Below are positions 1-8,480 of a stretch of DNA of 64,000 bases, in pieces. A program made the translations under genes and the position numbers. Origin of the DNA: TMED69 sp964642505 (GTDB taxonomy: Bacteria > Pseudomonadota > Gammaproteobacteria > Ga0077536); contig CAZXQY010000003.1 in the NCBI GenBank assembly GCA_964642505.1, positions 1 to 64,000 of the forward strand, given 5' to 3'. The notes under the pieces were generated by a model. That model did no database searches. It was given only the letters and a program-made list of their open reading frames with translations, and was not told the DNA's origin. Each line of letters begins with the position of its first letter. The stretch's first letter is position 1.

Positions 1-2
1 TA

Positions 3-788
3 ATGGATTCTCTAAACCCTAAAAAACGATTCGGACAAAATTTTTTGACTGATGAAGGTACAGTAGACAGGATCATAGATTTAGTTCAACCCACAGAGTC
101 AGATCACATTTTTGAAATAGGACCTGGCACTGGCGCACTGACTGGAAGACTCATCGATAGCGGAGCAATAGTCCATGCCGTTGAGATTGACAAGCGTTTA
201 TGCTCATTTCTTACAAGTAGATTCAGTAGCCACCAAACATTCTTCCTTAAATCAGGGGATTTCTTAAAATTTGAATTAAGTGAATTAAGGAAGCAATCAA
301 TTTCATGGAAGGTGGTTGGGAATTTACCTTACAACCTTGCCACCCCTATGGTTTTGCATCTTTTAAACAGCCGGTCTCTGTTCTCAAAGCTGGTCCTCAT
401 GACCCAGCTAGAAGTGGCAGAAAGAATGGTCGCCGCACCCAATACGCCTAACTACGGAAGGCTAAGCATAGCTATTCAGAGAAAAACCCAAGTGCACTTG
501 CGTTACCAGGTAGAGAACACTTGTTTTTATCCTAAACCAAAAGTCACTTCAGCTCTCGTCGAAATCAAACCCACATTCCTAGAAAACCAAGGATATTTAG
601 AAAGCCAACTGGATACAATAACCCGTTCCGCTTTCGGTAATCGACGTAAAACTATAACCAATTCGCTCCGAGAATTTTTCTCTAAAAACGATATTTTATC
701 GTGTGGACTAGATCCGAAGAGCCGTGCGGAAAACCTGTCTATTGAGGATTACGAAAAACTCGCGCGACACAAAAATGAACACCTATAG
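3..788 (+). CDS. rsmA: 16S rRNA dimethyladenosine transferase RsmA/KsgA
   Basis: Dimethylates two adjacent adenines in the 3'-terminal helix of 16S rRNA during 30S maturation, using S-adenosylmethionine. The 261-residue protein has the family landmarks in order: FGQNFL near the N-terminus, the SAM-binding loop EIGPGTGALT at about residues 39-48, and the target-base motif NLPY at about 107-110. The length is close to the usual ~270. The ATG lies at the very edge of the window in a TAATG context, so stop-start overlap with an upstream gene (pdxA in many gammaproteobacteria) is possible but not visible. apaH, often next to ksgA in this group, is found 8 kb away, so other genes lie between the two here. 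Confidence 0.96.
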   Translation: MDSLNPKKRFGQNFLTDEGTVDRIIDLVQPTESDHIFEIGPGTGALTGRLIDSGAIVHAVEIDKRLCSFLTSRFSSHQTFFLKSGDFLKFELSELRKQSISWKVVGNLPYNLATPMVLHLLNSRSLFSKLVLMTQLEVAERMVAAPNTPNYGRLSIAIQRKTQVHLRYQVENTCFYPKPKVTSALVEIKPTFLENQGYLESQLDTITRSAFGNRRKTITNSLREFFSKNDILSCGLDPKSRAENLSIEDYEKLARHKNEHL

Positions 789-842
789 AAGACTGGACAT
801 AGATGAAAGAAAAAAATAAATACTAAGCGAGATTTCCATATA

Positions 843-1376
843 ATGATTCTAAAAACGGTCTATGGGTTTCTCAAAGCGATCAAGGAACCCATGGAAACCA
901 CCCTTCAGAAATCGGGCTCACTAATTGGTGGGCTTCTCATTTTGATGGTGTCTTTGACTTTTTACGATGTGGTCATGCGATATGTCTTCAACGCAGGCTC
1001 GGTGGGAACGCAAGAACTGGAATGGCATTTATTTGCGGCCATATTCCTGCTAAGTGGTGCTTATACTTTAAGAGAAGATCAGCACGTGAGAGTAGATGTG
1101 TTCTATCGAAGTAAATGGTTTTCAAAACGAGCACAGGTCGGAGTTGATATTTTCGGAACTGTTTTTTTCTTAGTGCCATTCTGTCTAGTAGTAATATGGA
1201 CATCAATACCTTTCGTTTACGACGCCTATCTGCATAGCGAGATGTCTCCCGATCCAGGGGGACTAAAGTATCGGTGGATAGTTAAATCTATGATTCCTTT
1301 TGGGTTTTTTTTGTTATTACTCCAAGGGTTAATGAGTATTGCGGACAGGTTACCCGTCTTGTTTAAACAGAAATGA
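843..1376 (+). CDS. TRAP transporter small permease (DctQ-like)
   Basis: Four-helix small membrane subunit of a tripartite ATP-independent periplasmic transporter, which pairs with the large permease for sodium-driven uptake of organic acids. The 177-residue protein has four hydrophobic stretches and a FYDVVMRYVF segment (about residues 40-49) typical of DctQ, followed by an EWHLFA segment in helix 2. Its TGA stop overlaps the ATG of the next gene (ATGA), indicating translational coupling. No substrate-binding protein gene adjoins the pair, so the substrate cannot be inferred. Confidence 0.9.
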   Translation: MILKTVYGFLKAIKEPMETTLQKSGSLIGGLLILMVSLTFYDVVMRYVFNAGSVGTQELEWHLFAAIFLLSGAYTLREDQHVRVDVFYRSKWFSKRAQVGVDIFGTVFFLVPFCLVVIWTSIPFVYDAYLHSEMSPDPGGLKYRWIVKSMIPFGFFLLLLQGLMSIADRLPVLFKQK

Positions 1377-2671
1377 ACGGTTTATTAGCGCTGGGTATGT
1401 TTATAACCCTGGTTATCACACTTTTATTGGGGTATCCGGTGGCTTTTACATTGGGCGCAATTGCTCTTTTCTTCGGCATACCAACACTAGGGCTGGATAT
1501 ATTCTCTCTACTCCCGATGAGAATCTTCGGCATTATGACTAATTTCACACTCCTGGCTGTGCCGCTTTTTATTTTTATGGGAGTAATACTGCAAAGATCT
1601 GGTCTCGCCGAACGACTACTTGAAGATATGGCTCAAATATTCGGTCGCCTTAAGGGTGGGCTAGCCATTTCAGTTGTGCTGGTAGGTGTGCTACTTGGAG
1701 CGACAACAGGTGTGGTCGGGGCAACAGTTGTGACTTTAGGAGTAATAGCTCTTCCCATCATGATTTCAAATAAATATCCAAACGACTTCACTACAGGAAC
1801 CATAGCAACGGCTGGAACACTTGGACAAATTATCCCTCCAAGTATTGTTCTAATTTTATTAGCGGATATAATGGGGGTACCCGTCGGCAAACTGTTTATT
1901 GGCGCAATTTTACCTAGCGCAATCTTAGTTTCTCTTTATTTGTTATACATAACTGTTTATGCAGCGATAAACCTGCAAACATTACCAAGTCCCCTCCTAA
2001 ATAAACCCTCTAAATGGACGTCATTAGCGGCATCTATTACCCCGCCTTTATTATTAATTACGCTAGTTCTCGGCTCTATAATTCTCGGCATCGCATCGCC
2101 TACGGAATCTGCCGCTCTGGGTTGCGTAGGTTCAATTTTCCTGGCCTCTAATTCGGGAAATTTCAAAGTTTCTTCCGTAATAGAATCCGCTACTTATACT
2201 GTAAAACTTACTTCAATGGTTTTCTTGGTTTTAATCGGCGCCACAGCCTTTTCTCTAGTCTTCAAAGGATTGGGAGGAGACGTAGTTATCCGAGACAGTA
2301 TGGCTTCGTTTGAATCAAGCAAAGTCATATTCTTGGTTCTAAGTATGTTATTAATTTTCCTTATGGGATTTTTCCTGGACTTCATAGAAATCTGTTTCAT
2401 AGTGGTACCCATTCTAGTTCCTATGTGCCCCTTCCTCGGTATTGATCCACTTTGGTTTGGCCTGATGATTGCGATAAATCTACAAACATCCTTCTTAACA
2501 CCGCCCTTCGGATTTTCCATATTTTACCTAAAAGCGGTCTCCCCAGCCGAAATCAAAACAACAGAAATTTACAAAGGAGTATTGCCCTTTATTTTGATAC
2601 AAATAGTAACTTTGATTATTTTGGCTCTTTTCCCCGAACTGGTGCTCTGGCTTCCGAAAACAATATCCTGA
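1373..2671 (+). CDS. TRAP transporter large permease (DctM-like)
   Basis: Large membrane subunit that carries the transport pathway of a TRAP system. The 432-residue, highly hydrophobic protein has DctM landmarks: the early GYPVAFTLG segment, the GTIATAGTLGQIIPPS region near the middle of the first half, and the conserved C-terminal segment LQTSFLTPPFG. The ATG overlaps the dctQ stop codon by four bases. The gene converges on aroE with only about 15 bases between stops. No DctP gene lies beside it; the nearest orphan DctP-like gene in the window is at 33616-34578. Confidence 0.93.
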   Translation: MNGLLALGMFITLVITLLLGYPVAFTLGAIALFFGIPTLGLDIFSLLPMRIFGIMTNFTLLAVPLFIFMGVILQRSGLAERLLEDMAQIFGRLKGGLAISVVLVGVLLGATTGVVGATVVTLGVIALPIMISNKYPNDFTTGTIATAGTLGQIIPPSIVLILLADIMGVPVGKLFIGAILPSAILVSLYLLYITVYAAINLQTLPSPLLNKPSKWTSLAASITPPLLLITLVLGSIILGIASPTESAALGCVGSIFLASNSGNFKVSSVIESATYTVKLTSMVFLVLIGATAFSLVFKGLGGDVVIRDSMASFESSKVIFLVLSMLLIFLMGFFLDFIEICFIVVPILVPMCPFLGIDPLWFGLMIAINLQTSFLTPPFGFSIFYLKAVSPAEIKTTEIYKGVLPFILIQIVTLIILALFPELVLWLPKTIS

Positions 2672-2686
2672 TTTACCCAGTACAAT

Positions 2687-3511
2687 TTACTTTATATTTT
2701 GCCTTAGCCTCCTGATAACCGGTCCCGTATCCGGAAAATAACCATGCCATGTTCTAAAAGATTCCGCCGCTTGCTCTACTAACATACCAATACCATCTAC
2801 AGCTAAGGCGGCGCCCATCTCTACAGCCCAGTTAACAAAAGATGTTCCACCCGGTCGATAAGCTAAATCATAGCAGATTGTTTTCGGGCCGATCGCATTG
2901 CGATCAACCAAGGGAATTTCATCAGAAAGGCTCAACGAAGTGCAGTTCAATATTAAATCTAGCGGTTTTTGCGGCCTCTCACCCCACTCAAGGATTGTAA
3001 TATTTCTTGACGCATCTAACTCTGCAAAGCGTAACGATTTCTCAAAGGTTCTATTCGTGATCGTAAGTGACCATGGCCTCCTATCCAAAATAGGTCCTAA
3101 TATTCCCCTTGCAGCACCACCGGCACCGACAATTAGGATTTTTTTGTCCTTCAAAGAAAAACCAATGTTTTGTTCAATATCTTTAATGATGCCAATGCCA
3201 TCGGTGTTGTCAGCAAAGGTTTTCCCTTCCGAAAACCATAGAGTGTTAGCCGACTCGGCAGAGATTGCTCTATCAGAAGGCTCGTCTGCCAAATGGAAAG
3301 CCTCCCCTTTCAACGGAACAGTTGCGTTGATCCCAACCACATCTTCGGTTTTCGCCCTGGCTAAGAATTCTGCTAGATCACCACTGCAGATTCTCTTTTT
3401 TTGATAGTCTATAGCTAATCGAAACTGGGAAGCGAACTCCAGGTGAATAAAGGGTGATTTACTATGATCTATCGGATCCCCAACCACATAAAATTTCTTA
3501 ACTATAGTCAT
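2687..3511 (-). CDS. aroE: Shikimate dehydrogenase (NADP+)
   Basis: Reduces 3-dehydroshikimate to shikimate with NADPH in the aromatic amino acid pathway. The N-terminus carries GDPIDHSKSP (shikimate site) and INATVPLKG, with the catalytic lysine in the latter. The NADP-binding loop is VGAGGAARG, and the C-terminal part ends in the GIGMLVEQAAESF helix. I chose the ATG at 3511 (274 residues, near the usual 272) over an in-frame TTG at 3538, because seven residues before the first strand is normal for the family. No strong ribosome site precedes either codon. It lies 47 bases downstream of the cNMP/rhodanese gene on the same strand, so co-transcription is likely. Confidence 0.95.
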   Translation of the reverse strand: MTIVKKFYVVGDPIDHSKSPFIHLEFASQFRLAIDYQKKRICSGDLAEFLARAKTEDVVGINATVPLKGEAFHLADEPSDRAISAESANTLWFSEGKTFADNTDGIGIIKDIEQNIGFSLKDKKILIVGAGGAARGILGPILDRRPWSLTITNRTFEKSLRFAELDASRNITILEWGERPQKPLDLILNCTSLSLSDEIPLVDRNAIGPKTICYDLAYRPGGTSFVNWAVEMGAALAVDGIGMLVEQAAESFRTWHGYFPDTGPVIRRLRQNIK

Positions 3512-3558
3512 GGGGATGAAATTGTAACCCTCGAACAAGCTGAGACAGAAAACTAACC

Positions 3559-4605
3559 TTATCCTTTGAGTAGACCACCTTGGATAACATACGTTTTAAA
3601 CCCTCGCTCACCCAATAGAAAAGCTGCGGCCGAACTTTTCCTTTCTGTATCACAATAAACTACATACGAAATTTTAGGATCCAACGAATCAACTTCCAGG
3701 CGTAACATAAACAGCGGGATATTAAGGCTACCCTCGATTCCGTTGTTCCGAAATTCCTCCTCTAATCTGACATCCAGGAATTTCGCTCCTCCTTCCACTA
3801 ACTCTAAAGCCTTTTCCATAGAAACCTTACTTAACATAGGCTCTTTTAATAATTCTTCGAAATCTTCGGATGCTAGTCGCATGAGTGAGCCGTTACTTTC
3901 CATCACTACGGAAGCATTTCTAGCAGAACCCGACACCAACGCTTCCTCCCCGAAAGCCATCCCGACACCTAACGTCGCAAGAGTTATATCGCTGCCGCCG
4001 CCTTTAGACTCTCTAGTAACTTTAGCCGAACCCTTTCTAATGATGTAATAGATATCGCCTTCATCCCCTTGATTAACTACAAGCTGTCTAGCACTAACAG
4101 AAATTTCTTCCATTTTCATGAACATAGCTTGAATATTAGCCGCTGGAACATTGAAAAAGGCCTTTTCTCTAAGCATTAAAGTCATCCAATCCTGATCAAC
4201 CTCGTCTTCCGCTGCTTGCCCAATTTCACTCACCTCTATACCGCTTACTTGATCCCATGTGGTCAAAATATCCAGCAGATCGCTATCTATTCGGGTTATC
4301 TTACATTCGTTATCAGCTTTCGCGGTATGTTGCCTCGGCTGGAAATTAGCCAAAGGCTTGCGCGCTTTTTCGGTTCCAGATCTTAAAAGAGTCTTTTTTC
4401 CGTCGTCACCTACTAGACTGATATCACCCTCTAGTAGATATATGGTTTTGCGGTCCACATCACCAGATTGAAAAATCTGCCTTCCAGTAGCAATCTTCTC
4501 AACCGTGGCTTTTCCAGCTAATTCTTGAAAGTTCTCTGCATTAAGTGGATGCGGAAGTGAGAGCTCCCTGAGTACCTTTATATCGATTCTATCGCCGTCA
4601 TTCAT
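3559..4605 (-). CDS. Double cyclic-nucleotide-binding domain protein with C-terminal rhodanese domain
   Basis: Predicted cytoplasmic regulatory protein of 348 residues. Two cNMP-binding (CAP_ED) folds occupy about residues 15-120 and 145-255. The second has the phosphate-binding-cassette-like stretch FGEEALVSGSARNASV. A rhodanese domain covers about 260-348, with the sulfur-carrying loop beginning YCDTERKS, so the nucleophilic cysteine is retained. There is no helix-turn-helix, so it is not a CRP-type transcription factor. The first domain lacks an obvious FGE/RxA cassette and may not bind ligand. The arrangement suggests ligand-controlled sulfur transfer or persulfide sensing, which is inference. 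aroE follows directly on the same strand. Confidence 0.85.
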   Translation of the reverse strand: MNDGDRIDIKVLRELSLPHPLNAENFQELAGKATVEKIATGRQIFQSGDVDRKTIYLLEGDISLVGDDGKKTLLRSGTEKARKPLANFQPRQHTAKADNECKITRIDSDLLDILTTWDQVSGIEVSEIGQAAEDEVDQDWMTLMLREKAFFNVPAANIQAMFMKMEEISVSARQLVVNQGDEGDIYYIIRKGSAKVTRESKGGGSDITLATLGVGMAFGEEALVSGSARNASVVMESNGSLMRLASEDFEELLKEPMLSKVSMEKALELVEGGAKFLDVRLEEEFRNNGIEGSLNIPLFMLRLEVDSLDPKISYVVYCDTERKSSAAAFLLGERGFKTYVIQGGLLKG

Positions 4606-4708
4606 AAAAGCATCTTACATCTTTCGGGGTCCCGAACCTATTACTTTCTCCTTGAAACCAACGATTCTCGATCCGGCTTTAGTATTGACCCAACACACAG
4701 ATAATTAT

Positions 4709-4735
4709 TCTGGAGGCAGCACTACTGCCTCCAGA
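4709..4735 (-). terminator. Probable terminator after the first amt gene
   Basis: A perfect 11-base inverted repeat (4709-4719 pairing with 4725-4735, loop CACTA) lies 15 bases past the stop codon of the minus-strand ammonium transporter. The following minus-strand sequence is AT-rich (ATAATTAT) rather than a pure T run, so termination strength is uncertain. Confidence 0.6.
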
Positions 4736-4749
4736 TAATCGCGAATCCC

Positions 4750-6027
4750 CTACAGGATATAACCTCTTTCATTATGTTCAGCTATATCCAGGCCTTTAGA
4801 CTCATCCTCATCGGAAGCTCGTAAACCATTTATAGCCTCTACTACTTTTAAAATGACGAAAGTAACAACTGCACACCAAACTATAGTAGCGAATACTCCT
4901 ATCACTTGAACCTTAAGTTGCGAGCCCATAGCCATACCATCCCGATAGCCGGCACCACCGTATTCCGCTGCAACAAAAACTCCTGCCAGAATACAACCGA
5001 GCATGCCGCCGACACCATGTACAGGAAAGACATCTAAAGAATCATCTATTTTTAAGGTTCTCTTGATGGATTGTGTAGCAAAATAACAGACGACACCAGC
5101 AGCTAATCCTATAATCAGACCTCCCACCGGACCCACATATCCAGACGCTGGAGTAATAGTACCTAGACCAGCAACCATTCCAGTCACGATGCCTAATACG
5201 CTTGGTTTTCCATATCTGAGCCACTCTATAGTCATCCATGCCAGAGAAGCTGCAGCCGCAGAAATGTGTGTAACCAGCATCGCCATACCGGCGTCATTAT
5301 TTGCCGCTACAGCGCTGCCAGCATTAAAGCCGAACCACCCAACCCAAAGCATTGATGCGCCCATAACAGTTATTGTTAAGTTGTGAGGCGGCATTGGAGT
5401 ATCTGGAAACCCTTTTCGATTTCCCAAAACCATCGCTGCTACTATCGCCGCCACGCCCGCATTAATATGTACGACAGTTCCGCCAGCAAAATCAAGGAAG
5501 TTCTTATCCCCTAACCAGCCTCCGCCCCAAACCCAGTGGCATACGGGCGCATACACCAAAATTAACCAGAACACGCTAAACAGTAGTACCGAAGAAAATT
5601 TCATCCTCTCAGCAAACCCACCTATGATAAGGGCTGGTGTGATAATCGCAAAGGTCATCTGAAACATCACGAAAACCGTCTCAGGAATTGAGCCGCTCAT
5701 GCTGTCTTTAGCCACATCAGTGAGAAATAAATTACCCGACCCTATAAAAGCGTTGTATTTTCCCCCATCGCCAAACGCCAATCCATAACCCACTGCCATC
5801 CACACAATTGACATCAAGCAAGCGAGAGCAAAACATTGCATTAACACCGACAACACATTTTTACTGCGAACCAGTCCGCTATAAAAAAGCGCCAAACCCG
5901 GCAAAGTCATGAACAATACTAAAGCTGTCGACGTCAACAACCAAGCACTGTCACCCGTATCGATGGTATCCCCAAAAGCCGATCCCGACGACAGAAATAC
6001 AGTTAAACCAAGAATTAAACGAAACAT
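4750..6027 (-). CDS. amt: Ammonium transporter Amt, copy 1, with signal peptide
   Basis: Channel-like ammonium/ammonia transporter of the inner membrane, trimeric in the family. The ATG at 6027 follows a strong GGGAGGGA ribosome site and gives 425 residues with a cleavable signal peptide ending near GSAFG, as in many proteobacterial Amt proteins. Eleven membrane helices, the GLALFYSGLVRSKN segment, FAGGTVVHINAG with the first pore histidine, and VHGVGGMLG with the second pore histidine are all visible. It is the last gene of the second glnK-amt unit (glnK ends 87 bases upstream) and is followed by a hairpin. Confidence 0.95.
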   Translation of the reverse strand: MFRLILGLTVFLSSGSAFGDTIDTGDSAWLLTSTALVLFMTLPGLALFYSGLVRSKNVLSVLMQCFALACLMSIVWMAVGYGLAFGDGGKYNAFIGSGNLFLTDVAKDSMSGSIPETVFVMFQMTFAIITPALIIGGFAERMKFSSVLLFSVFWLILVYAPVCHWVWGGGWLGDKNFLDFAGGTVVHINAGVAAIVAAMVLGNRKGFPDTPMPPHNLTITVMGASMLWVGWFGFNAGSAVAANNDAGMAMLVTHISAAAASLAWMTIEWLRYGKPSVLGIVTGMVAGLGTITPASGYVGPVGGLIIGLAAGVVCYFATQSIKRTLKIDDSLDVFPVHGVGGMLGCILAGVFVAAEYGGAGYRDGMAMGSQLKVQVIGVFATIVWCAVVTFVILKVVEAINGLRASDEDESKGLDIAEHNERGYIL

Positions 6028-6114
6028 TTCTATTCCCTCCCTAATAAAAAGAACGCCTTTGTACTCGTATAAAGACGTCCTCTCATACAAATATATTTTC
6101 GAACGATTTTTATG

Positions 6115-6453
6115 TTAGAGCGCTTGAGGTCCTGTCTCACCAGTCCTTATTCGGACAACATCCGTAAGCTCACTCACAAAAATTTTGCCGTCACCGATAG
6201 AATCAGTATTCGCAGTCTTCCTAATACTTTCTACCACCGCACTCGCTTGATCGTCATCGACCGCAATCTCTATTTTTGTTTTAGGTATAAAGTCAACCTG
6301 GTATTCGGCTCCTCGATACAATTCCGTGTGACCTTTTTGTCTTCCGAAGCCTTTTATTTCAGTTACGGTCATACCCTCAACACCACATTCTGACAACGCC
6401 TCTCGGACATCATCTAATTTAAAGGGTTTTATAACAGCTGTTATTAATTTCAT
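6115..6453 (-). CDS. glnK: PII nitrogen-regulatory protein, copy 1 (GlnK/GlnB type)
   Basis: Trimeric signal protein that senses 2-oxoglutarate and ATP/ADP and, next to amt, typically plugs the ammonium channel. The ATG at 6453 gives the standard 112 residues. All signature positions are canonical: KPFKLDDVREAL at the start, Tyr51 in the T-loop (uridylylation site), the B-loop IGDGKIFV at residues 86-93, and Arg101/Arg103 in VRIRTGE. It is the first gene of the second glnK-amt unit. A 204-base gap separates it from the end of the other amt, with its own promoter-like extended -10 sequence at 6537-6545. Confidence 0.96.
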   Translation of the reverse strand: MKLITAVIKPFKLDDVREALSECGVEGMTVTEIKGFGRQKGHTELYRGAEYQVDFIPKTKIEIAVDDDQASAVVESIRKTANTDSIGDGKIFVSELTDVVRIRTGETGPQAL

Positions 6454-6536
6454 ATAAGTTCCCCTATTCATAAGCTCACCCAGCTCAGCAAGGTACTTCA
6501 ACCAAGCTTGGCAACTATTTTCATTTCCGAACTGCC

Positions 6537-6545
6537 ATTATAACA
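6537..6545 (-). promoter_or_regulatory. Extended -10 promoter for glnK copy 1
   Basis: The minus strand reads TGTTATAAT, a perfect extended -10 element (TG-N-TATAAT), about 85 bases upstream of the glnK start. No good -35 hexamer lies 16-18 bases further upstream, as is usual for extended -10 promoters. I found no sigma-54 sequence in this gap, in contrast to the first unit. Confidence 0.5.
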
Positions 6546-6657
6546 GCCGGCATTTTTGTTTATCCAGACAAAAAAATCCACCTTCCACCAGAGATCTCTA
6601 TCCTTTCATAGAGACAGTTTACAAATGTCTATCAAACTATTCTTTTTAAACTAAATA

Positions 6658-7902
6658 TCATTTAGTAAATTCAGGATAAGCCTCTAATCCACAATCCGTA
6701 ACATCCAACCCATCACTTTCTTCTTCTTCAGTTACACGAATGCCAATAGTCGACTTTATCGCAGTCCAAAGTATTAAGGAGGTAATGAAAACCCACCCGA
6801 ATATTACTACGATACCCAATATCTGGGAGCCCATGCTAGCTTCGCTGTTGCTCAGACAAACGGCCAGCAATCCCCAAATTCCAGCAGTACCGTGAACCGA
6901 TATCGCGCCTACGGGATCGTCGATTTTTCTCTTATCTAAAAATAGAATAGACAAAACAACTAAAATACCACCTATCCCTCCTATTATCGTAGCCAAAAGC
7001 GGCGTGGGGGTTAACGGTTCTGCCGTAATAGAGACCAACCCGGCTAGGGCACCATTTAGAGCCATGGTTAAATCCGCCTTTTTGAACATAAATTGCGACG
7101 TAATCAACGCCAAAATGCAACCTCCCGCAGCAGCAGCGTTTGTATTTACAAAAATTAATGCGACAGCATTAGATTTTGCCACATCCGAAACAACTAGTTC
7201 CGACCCACCATTAAAACCGAACCACCCAAACCAAAGCAGGAAGGTTCCTAATGTTGCGAGCGGCAAATTGGCTCCAGGAATTGCGTTGACCTGTCCGGCG
7301 GGTCCATATTTTCCTTTCCGAGCACCCAGCAGCATGACGCCTGCCAAGGCCGCCGTCGCTCCGGCCATATGTACTACTCCCGAACCCGCAAAATCCAAGA
7401 AACCTTTTTCGTCAAGGAAACCTCCACCCCACTTCCAGTAGCCCTCGATCGGATAAATGAAACCAGCCATAAAAACCGCGAACAGTAGAAAAGACCATAA
7501 TTTCATTCGCTCAGCTACTGCGCCCGAGACAATCGACATCGCTGCAGCCACAAATACCGCTTGGAAAAAGAAATCGGACAGATTCGAATAATAAATCTGA
7601 CCTTCACTGGCAATCACAGCGGCTGCCTCATTGTCTGTACCACCTAAAGTAGAGGGAAGCCCTGGCACCAGGGAGTTTATCGCTTCGGGAGGGTACATTA
7701 AGGAATACCCGCATAGGAGATACATTGTACAAGCCACCGAATATAGTACGATGTTCTTTGTCAAGATTTCGGCGGTATTTTTAGATCGTACCAGGCCAGC
7801 TTCGAGCATTGCAAAGCCACAGGCCATCAACATCACAAATGCTCCCATAACCAAGAAATAAAAAGTATCGAGCGCATATTTTAACTCTACGACGGATTCC
7901 AC
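6658..7902 (-). CDS. amt: Ammonium transporter Amt, copy 2, without signal peptide
   Basis: Second ammonium channel, 414 residues, diverged from copy 1. It begins with GTG at 7902 behind an AGGAGG site eight bases away. Unlike copy 1 it has no cleavable signal peptide and opens directly with a first helix after about 14 residues. Family signatures are present: FAMLEAGLVRSKN, FLDFAGSGVVHMAG with the first pore histidine, and ISVHGTAGIWG with the second. It follows glnK copy 2 by 39 bases and should share its transcript and the sigma-54 promoter upstream. Confidence 0.95.
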   Translation of the reverse strand: MESVVELKYALDTFYFLVMGAFVMLMACGFAMLEAGLVRSKNTAEILTKNIVLYSVACTMYLLCGYSLMYPPEAINSLVPGLPSTLGGTDNEAAAVIASEGQIYYSNLSDFFFQAVFVAAAMSIVSGAVAERMKLWSFLLFAVFMAGFIYPIEGYWKWGGGFLDEKGFLDFAGSGVVHMAGATAALAGVMLLGARKGKYGPAGQVNAIPGANLPLATLGTFLLWFGWFGFNGGSELVVSDVAKSNAVALIFVNTNAAAAGGCILALITSQFMFKKADLTMALNGALAGLVSITAEPLTPTPLLATIIGGIGGILVVLSILFLDKRKIDDPVGAISVHGTAGIWGLLAVCLSNSEASMGSQILGIVVIFGWVFITSLILWTAIKSTIGIRVTEEEESDGLDVTDCGLEAYPEFTK

Positions 7903-7941
7903 TTTTGATATCCTCCTAATATTCTTTGTTTTATATTCCAG

Positions 7942-8280
7942 TTAAAGCACGGCAGAGATCGCATCTCCTCTGCGGATCCTTAAGACTTCCAAAAACTTGC
8001 TTGCGGAAATTTTTCGGCCACCTATTTCACCGGTCTCGCATGTTGCCTTGATAGCTTCGACCACGTTTGGAACCAAATCCTTATCAACTACCACTTCTAC
8101 TTTCGTTTTCGGTAAAAAATCAACTTGATAGTCAGAACCTCTATAGAGCTCAGTAAGTCCTTTCTGATATCCAAAACCTTTCATTTCTGGAACAGCAGGT
8201 CCCTTTACGCCTATCTGCGTGAGAGTTTCTATGAGATCATCTATTTTGAATGATTTGATAACCGCAGTTATGATTTTCAT
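7942..8280 (-). CDS. glnK: PII nitrogen-regulatory protein, copy 2, with altered B-loop
   Basis: 112-residue PII protein at the head of the first glnK-amt unit. The ATG at 8280 follows GAGGAAA. Tyr51 and the T-loop are intact, as are Lys58, Lys90, Arg101 and Arg103. The nucleotide-contacting B-loop reads IGGRKIS instead of IGDGKIF, so Asp88 is Gly and Gly89 is Arg. The usual KPFKLDDV is KSFKIDDL, and the stretch after residue 27 (PAVPEM) departs from MTVTE. It is probably still a PII protein but with changed nucleotide or 2-oxoglutarate response. The sigma-54 element at 8391-8410 suggests nitrogen-limitation control. Confidence 0.94.
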   Translation of the reverse strand: MKIITAVIKSFKIDDLIETLTQIGVKGPAVPEMKGFGYQKGLTELYRGSDYQVDFLPKTKVEVVVDKDLVPNVVEAIKATCETGEIGGRKISASKFLEVLRIRRGDAISAVL

Positions 8281-8390
8281 CTACTTTCCTCTTTTTTAAA
8301 CCGAAAATCTCATTCAACGTTCACTAATCACCTCGCTTGAATCAAATTTTGCATTTTACAAATATTTAATCTGTATATATTCACTAACCC

Positions 8391-8410
8391 AAAGCACATG
8401 TCGTGCCAAT
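8391..8410 (-). promoter_or_regulatory. Sigma-54 promoter of the glnK2-amt2 operon
   Basis: The minus strand reads TGGCACG-ACAT-GTGCTT, matching the RpoN consensus TGGCACG-N4-TTGCW with one mismatch. The invariant GG and GC dinucleotides are exactly ten bases apart. It lies about 115 bases upstream of glnK copy 2, with transcription expected to start near 8383. Confidence 0.75.
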
Positions 8411-8480
8411 CTTGCCCGATTACTTTTCTAAATTGGTTTCGCACAGATTTTCTGTCAGAATGGCCGGAAAATTTAGTAAT

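Noticed and set aside
6595..6614. TCTCTAT/ATAGAGA inverted repeat downstream of amt copy 2
   Set aside because: Seven-base stem without an adjacent T run on the minus strand; too weak to call a terminator.
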